Source of the DNA: an uncultured Eubacteriales bacterium
GTDB lineage: Bacteria; Bacillota; Clostridia; Oscillospirales; Oscillospiraceae
Assembly (NCBI GenBank): GCA_900555735.1
Contig: USMI01000092.1
Span: forward strand, 1 to 7,857
Length of the DNA stretch: 7,857 bases
Direction: 5' to 3'
The position numbers and the translations under genes were made by a program. Each line of letters opens with the position of its first letter. The stretch's first letter is position 1. The notes below the pieces were generated by a model, which saw nothing but the letters and a program-made list of their open reading frames with translations, searched no databases and had not been told where the DNA came from. Shown in pieces: positions 5,919-7,857 of the stretch.

Positions 5919-6003
5919 GGGGGATTTCCCGAGTGGCCAAAGGGGACAGACTGTAAATCTGCTGGCAACGCCTTCGGTGGTTCGAATCCACCATCCCCCA
6001 CCA
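5919..6003 (+). tRNA. tRNA-Tyr (anticodon GUA)
   Basis: This is an 85-base class II tRNA with the long variable arm expected of bacterial tRNA-Tyr. The acceptor stem is GGGGGAT (5919-5925) with ATCCCCC (5993-5999), the anticodon stem ACAGA/TCTGC encloses loop CTGTAAA (GTA), and the T-stem is GGTGG/CCACC (5976-5980 and 5988-5992). CCA is encoded at 6001-6003. It follows tRNA-Thr by 9 bases in the same transcript. Confidence 0.96.
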
Positions 6004-6043
6004 AAAAGAAAAAGTCGCACGAAGTGTGGCTTTTTCTTTTTGT
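6003..6043 (+). terminator. Terminator of the tRNA operon
   Basis: An A-rich strand (6003-6020, AAAAAGAAAAAG followed by TCGCAC) pairs with 6024-6041 (GTGTGG followed by CTTTTTCTTTTT) across a GAA loop. The stem is about 18 bp with one or two imperfect pairs, and the run of T forms its own descending arm. Confidence 0.8.
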
Positions 6044-6049
6044 CCTTTT

Positions 6050-6130
6050 CACTTATCACTCTTCACTCTTCTCTGTTCTCTTTCTGCAGCGACTTTTTCC
6101 AGTGAAGAGATAAGAGAGAAAAGTGAAGAG
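6050..6130 (+). repeat. Inverted array of degenerate 7-bp repeats
   Basis: The left arm (6050-6084) is built of pyrimidine heptads (CACTTAT, CACTCTT, CACTCTT, CTCTGTT). The right arm (6101-6130) is built of their purine complements (AGTGAAG, AGATAAG, AGAGAAA, AGTGAAG). The arms pair imperfectly: 6059-6067 with 6122-6130 (9 of 9), then 6069-6074 with 6115-6120, then shorter blocks, around a centre containing CTGCAG. No gene is seen in this stretch. Confidence 0.7.
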
Positions 6131-6136
6131 TTGACA

Positions 6137-6165
6137 TTGCAGCATAGCATCCTTTCTGCTATACT
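6137..6165 (+). promoter_or_regulatory. Promoter of the four-helix-bundle gene
   Basis: TTGCAG (6137-6142) lies 17 bp before TATACT (6160-6165). The latter is preceded by TGC, giving an extended -10. A TTGACA at 6131 is one step too far (23 bp) to be its -35. Confidence 0.65.
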
Positions 6166-6184
6166 TTTTCTGAGGTGATTTTTC

Positions 6185-6529
6185 ATGACCAGCCCTCTTT
6201 TAGAGAAATCTCTGGATTTTGCAACACAAATCGTCCTGTTTTATGAGACGTTTTCCAAGGCCAAAAAAGACACGACGATCGCCAGACAGCTGCTGCGTTC
6301 CGGCACTTCGGTGGGGGCCAATATCAATGAGGCCATCTACGGAAACAGCAAAGCCGACTTTATCTCCAAGCTTCACATCGCACTGAAGGAAACCGGTGAA
6401 AGTATCTATTGGCTCACGCTGCTGGATCGTACCAGACTGGTCGAATATGATTTTGCATCCCTTCTTTCTCTGGCAGAAGAAATTAAGCGTCTCCTCATCA
6501 CCTCGCTGAATACCGCCAAGAGCCGCTGA
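6185..6529 (+). CDS. Four-helix-bundle protein of the 23S rRNA-IVP (S23) family
   Basis: The 114-residue product has the standard length and hallmarks of the IVP/S23-like four-helix-bundle family (TIGR02436 type). These are the LLRSGTSVGANINEA segment (37-50) joining helices 1 and 2, and the KLHIALKETGESIYWLTLL helix (62-80). Family members occur inside 23S rRNA intervening sequences, as stand-alone genes, and, as distant relatives, as Avd proteins of diversity-generating retroelements. Their molecular role is mostly unknown; oligomerisation and nucleic-acid binding are proposed. No reverse transcriptase, variable repeat or 23S rRNA is in this window, so this one is free-standing. It starts at ATG 6185 after GAGGTGA (6172-6178), has its own promoter and terminator, is visibly less GC-rich than its neighbours, and sits beside tRNA genes. 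All of this suggests horizontal acquisition. Confidence 0.9.
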   Translation: MTSPLLEKSLDFATQIVLFYETFSKAKKDTTIARQLLRSGTSVGANINEAIYGNSKADFISKLHIALKETGESIYWLTLLDRTRLVEYDFASLLSLAEEIKRLLITSLNTAKSR

Positions 6530-6534
6530 CCACG

Positions 6535-6559
6535 ACCGCCTCCGGGCGGTTTTCTTTTT
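6535..6559 (+). terminator. Terminator of the four-helix-bundle gene
   Basis: A six-base-pair stem, ACCGCC (6535-6540) with GGCGGT (6545-6550), encloses loop TCCG and is followed by TTTCTTTTT. It starts 5 bases after the stop codon. Confidence 0.85.
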
Positions 6560-6582
6560 CCCCCTCCCCTCACTCTACCACA

Positions 6583-6593
6583 CAAGTTTCTTG
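6583..6593 (+). promoter_or_regulatory. Operator 1, CAAG-TTT-CTTG
   Basis: This is a perfect palindrome with 4-bp arms and a 3-bp centre, the first of four copies before the S24 regulator gene. Its centre is at 6588, 31 bp from operator 2. Confidence 0.7.
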
Positions 6594-6613
6594 GCAACGA
6601 TGTCATAGTACCA

Positions 6614-6624
6614 CAAGAATCTTG
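6614..6624 (+). promoter_or_regulatory. Operator 2, CAAG-AAT-CTTG
   Basis: This is the second copy, centred at 6619. A further half-site CAAG at 6631-6634 follows; together with CTTG of this site it forms the reverse-order palindrome CTTGA-TTTG-TCAAG. Confidence 0.7.
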
Positions 6625-6644
6625 ATTTGTCAAGCGCAATTTTA

Positions 6645-6655
6645 CAAGTTTCTTG
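6645..6655 (+). promoter_or_regulatory. Operator 3, CAAG-TTT-CTTG
   Basis: This is the third copy, centred at 6650, 31 bp from operator 2. The arms extend by one base pair each (A before, T after). It ends 9 bp upstream of the -35 box. Confidence 0.75.
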
Positions 6656-6664
6656 TTTTAATTC

Positions 6665-6693
6665 TTGACACCGCTCTTTCACTCCTGTAAAAT
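6665..6693 (+). promoter_or_regulatory. Promoter of the XRE-S24 regulator gene
   Basis: TTGACA (6665-6670) and TAAAAT (6688-6693) are 17 bp apart. It lies between operators 3 and 4, with a predicted start near 6700. A strong promoter flanked by palindromes fits autorepression. Confidence 0.88.
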
Positions 6694-6707
6694 AGAGGTC
6701 AAGAAAA

Positions 6708-6718
6708 CAAGAAGCTTG
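6708..6718 (+). promoter_or_regulatory. Operator 4, CAAG-AAG-CTTG
   Basis: This is the fourth copy, centred at 6713, 63 bp from operator 3 and just downstream of the predicted transcription start. The arms extend to ACAAG/CTTGT. A half-site CAAG at 6700-6703 lies immediately before it. Binding here would block transcription directly. Confidence 0.75.
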
Positions 6719-6735
6719 TAAAAGGAGGATGCCCC

Positions 6736-7479
6736 ATGAGCTTTGGTGAGCAATTGCGCAGGCGGCGCGAGGAGTTGGGCATGAGCCGTGACACGCTGGC
6801 GGAGATGCTGGGCGTCAGCCGCAGCGCCATCGGCAATTATGAGACCGGCGTCAGCTCGCCCAAGGAGGACGTGCTGCTGCGGTTGTTCGACGCCCTTCAG
6901 GTGGACCCCAACTATCTGTACCGGGGCGCGTTCCGCCATGCCTTCACCTGCTCCGGAGAGGAGCAGCGGATGGTGGAGAAATACCGCGCCCTGCCGCTGG
7001 CCGGGCGGCAGATGGTACACGCCGTGCTGGACGGCCTGTCGGACTTGCAGGAGCAGTGGCGGCAGGATGCCCCGGCGGACAACATCCGCACCATTCCGCT
7101 GTACGCCTCCCCTGCCGCCGCAGGCTTTGCCGCGCCGGTGTTTCTGGAGGACTACGAGCTGATCCCCGTCACGGGCGACGTACCCATGGGCGCGGAGCTG
7201 GCGGTGCGGATCCAAGGCGACTCCATGGCGCCGTGGATCGACAACGGCGCGGTGGTCTATGTGAACCATGATCCCCTGCAAAACGGCGACGTAGGCATTT
7301 TCTGCGTGGACGGCGACATGCTGTGCAAGCAGTATTACCGCGACCCGCTGGGCATAGTGTACCTGTTCTCCCTGAACCGGAAGCGTGCCGATATGGACGT
7401 GGTGTTTCATCAGGGCAGCGGCCGCAGCCTCACCTGCTTCGGCCGGGTGATGATGCACGGTCTGCCGCTGCCGGAATAA
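6736..7479 (+). CDS. XRE-S24 self-cleaving repressor (LexA/CI-like)
   Basis: The 247-residue protein joins an N-terminal XRE helix-turn-helix (about 4-58; LRRRREELGMSRDTLAEMLG and VSRSAIGNYETG) to a linker (about 65-115) and a C-terminal S24/LexA peptidase domain (about 120-240). The catalytic pair is visible: Ser163 in GDSMAP and Lys198 in MLCKQYY. The likely self-cleavage site is Ala129-Gly130 in ASPAAAGFAA, 33 residues before the serine, close to the LexA spacing. The protein should therefore repress DNA until RecA filaments trigger its cleavage, as in LexA and phage CI. The ATG at 6736 follows AAAGGAGG (6721-6728). It is preceded by four palindromes that it probably binds itself. No phage genes are adjacent, so it may be a host stress regulator or a relic of a prophage. 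It is probably co-transcribed with the ferredoxin gene 61 bp downstream. Confidence 0.93.
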   Translation: MSFGEQLRRRREELGMSRDTLAEMLGVSRSAIGNYETGVSSPKEDVLLRLFDALQVDPNYLYRGAFRHAFTCSGEEQRMVEKYRALPLAGRQMVHAVLDGLSDLQEQWRQDAPADNIRTIPLYASPAAAGFAAPVFLEDYELIPVTGDVPMGAELAVRIQGDSMAPWIDNGAVVYVNHDPLQNGDVGIFCVDGDMLCKQYYRDPLGIVYLFSLNRKRADMDVVFHQGSGRSLTCFGRVMMHGLPLPE

Positions 7480-7540
7480 TATCCCGCCCCGACGGGCATA
7501 ATGCAGCCATTCCATATTGAATAAAAAGGAGTGTGCTGCT

Positions 7541-7732
7541 ATGTACGCAAATGTGAACCAGAAGGCCTGCATCCAGTGCGGGCTGTGCCCCAGCATCTGT
7601 CCCGAGGTGTTCTCGCTGGATGACGGCGCGCCTGCCCACGCCATTACCGATCCCGTACCGGAGGACTGCCGCCTGACGGCGCAGGAGGCCGCCGACAGCT
7701 GCCCCACCGGGGCGATCGAGATTAGAGGGTAA
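7541..7732 (+). CDS. Mono-cluster [4Fe-4S] ferredoxin
   Basis: The 63-residue protein is a small cytoplasmic electron carrier. It starts at ATG 7541 after AAGGAG; a TTG at 7517 is in frame but would include that ribosome site. Cysteines 10, 13 and 16 (ACIQCGLCP) plus Cys54 in SCPTGAIEI form a single cubane site. The second half lacks a second CxxCxxC set, so it holds only one cluster. Two extra cysteines, Cys20 and Cys43, are placed like the disulfide pair of Desulfovibrio gigas-type mono-cluster ferredoxins. The protein is acidic (SLDDG, EDC, EAAD), as expected for a partner of oxidoreductases. No partner enzyme is adjacent. It follows the S24 regulator by 61 bp with no terminator between, so induction with that regulator is possible. 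Confidence 0.93.
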   Translation: MYANVNQKACIQCGLCPSICPEVFSLDDGAPAHAITDPVPEDCRLTAQEAADSCPTGAIEIRG

Positions 7733-7735
7733 GTT

Positions 7736-7766
7736 ATATCCCACGGCTCTGCCGTGGGATATTTTC
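7736..7766 (+). terminator. Intrinsic terminator after the ferredoxin gene
   Basis: A perfect 12-bp stem, ATATCCCACGGC (7736-7747) with GCCGTGGGATAT (7751-7762), encloses a TCT loop and is followed by TTTTC. It begins 4 bases after the stop codon. Confidence 0.92.
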
Positions 7767-7780
7767 TATACGTTTTAGCC

Positions 7781-7850
7781 TCCGGCGGCCCACTTTTCCC
7801 AACAGCTGGAAAAGTGGGCAAAAGAGCCGGAAGAAACCGATGGTTTCTTC
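7781..7850 (+). repeat. Stacked palindromes at the right edge
   Basis: GCCCACTTTTCC (7788-7799) pairs perfectly with GGAAAAGTGGGC (7808-7819). An outer stem, TCCGGC (7781-7786) with GCCGGA (7826-7831), encloses it. GAAGAAACC (7830-7838) then pairs with GGTTTCTTC (7842-7850) around GAT. No U-tract or gene is seen. It resembles a dispersed intergenic palindromic element and may continue beyond the window. Confidence 0.6.
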
Positions 7851-7857
7851 ACTTCCT

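Noticed and set aside
5495..6052. 185-aa minus-strand reading frame with GGFEPPKA and GRIRTPDLL-like phrases
   Set aside because: It is the antisense translation of tRNA-Tyr and tRNA-Thr, a well-known spurious protein pattern, and it runs on into the 77-aa gene in a wrong frame.
6050..6130. Short regular repeats considered as a CRISPR array
   Set aside because: The units are 7 bp with no spacers and run in opposite orientations in the two halves; no cas gene is present.
6185..6529. Four-helix-bundle gene considered as Avd of a diversity-generating retroelement
   Set aside because: No reverse transcriptase, template repeat or variable repeat is visible in the window, and the motifs fit the IVP/S23 branch.
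6679..7821. 380-aa minus-strand reading frame across the regulator and ferredoxin
   Set aside because: It is antisense to two well-supported genes, crosses a terminator hairpin, and has a His/Gln/Ala-rich composition typical of GC-rich shadow frames.

Overview
The window looks like chromosomal DNA from a GC-rich Clostridia bacterium, most likely Oscillospiraceae-like (the Oscillibacter/Flavonifractor/Dysosmobacter kind). This rests on strong AGGAGG-type ribosome binding sites, sigma-A type promoters, U-tailed terminators, GC-rich third codon positions, and family content (YitT membrane protein, OmpR-type two-component system, PepSY protein, mono-cluster ferredoxin). The lineage is inferred from style, not from a database match.

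Layout. 1-605 is the 3' end of ileS. It is followed by a 160-bp hairpin-rich insert and then a near-perfect 46-bp second copy of the ileS 3' end, before a bidirectional terminator (820-856). 887-1621 (-) is an SDR/FabG-type oxidoreductase, divergent from a two-component system (response regulator 1811-2482, histidine kinase 2486-3817). A small PepSY-like protein (3929-4171) follows with its own extended -10 promoter and ends at a bidirectional terminator shared with a convergent YitT-family membrane protein (4237-5121, -), which has a consensus TTGACA-17-TATAAT promoter. Next on the minus strand is a two-gene unit of a 77-aa coiled-coil/tyrosine-rich protein and a 90-aa stand-alone sigma region-4 protein, bracketed by an 11-bp inverted repeat. 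Divergent from it lie tRNA-Thr(UGU) and tRNA-Tyr(GUA) with a terminator, an inverted array of 7-bp repeats, and a less GC-rich four-helix-bundle (23S-IVP-like) gene. The right end holds a LexA/CI-like XRE-S24 self-cleaving regulator behind four copies of the palindrome CAAG-N3-CTTG, then a mono-cluster ferredoxin, a terminator, and another block of stacked hairpins running to the window edge.

How it fits together. Most genes are ordinary housekeeping or accessory loci. The strongest regulatory signal is the operator array before the S24 regulator: four palindromes with centre spacings of 31, 31 and 63 bp around a TTGACA-17-TAAAAT promoter, implying cooperative autorepression relieved by RecA-dependent self-cleavage. 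The strongest structural oddity is the ileS 3'-end duplication around a hairpin-rich insert. No CRISPR array, transposase, integrase or phage structural gene is visible.
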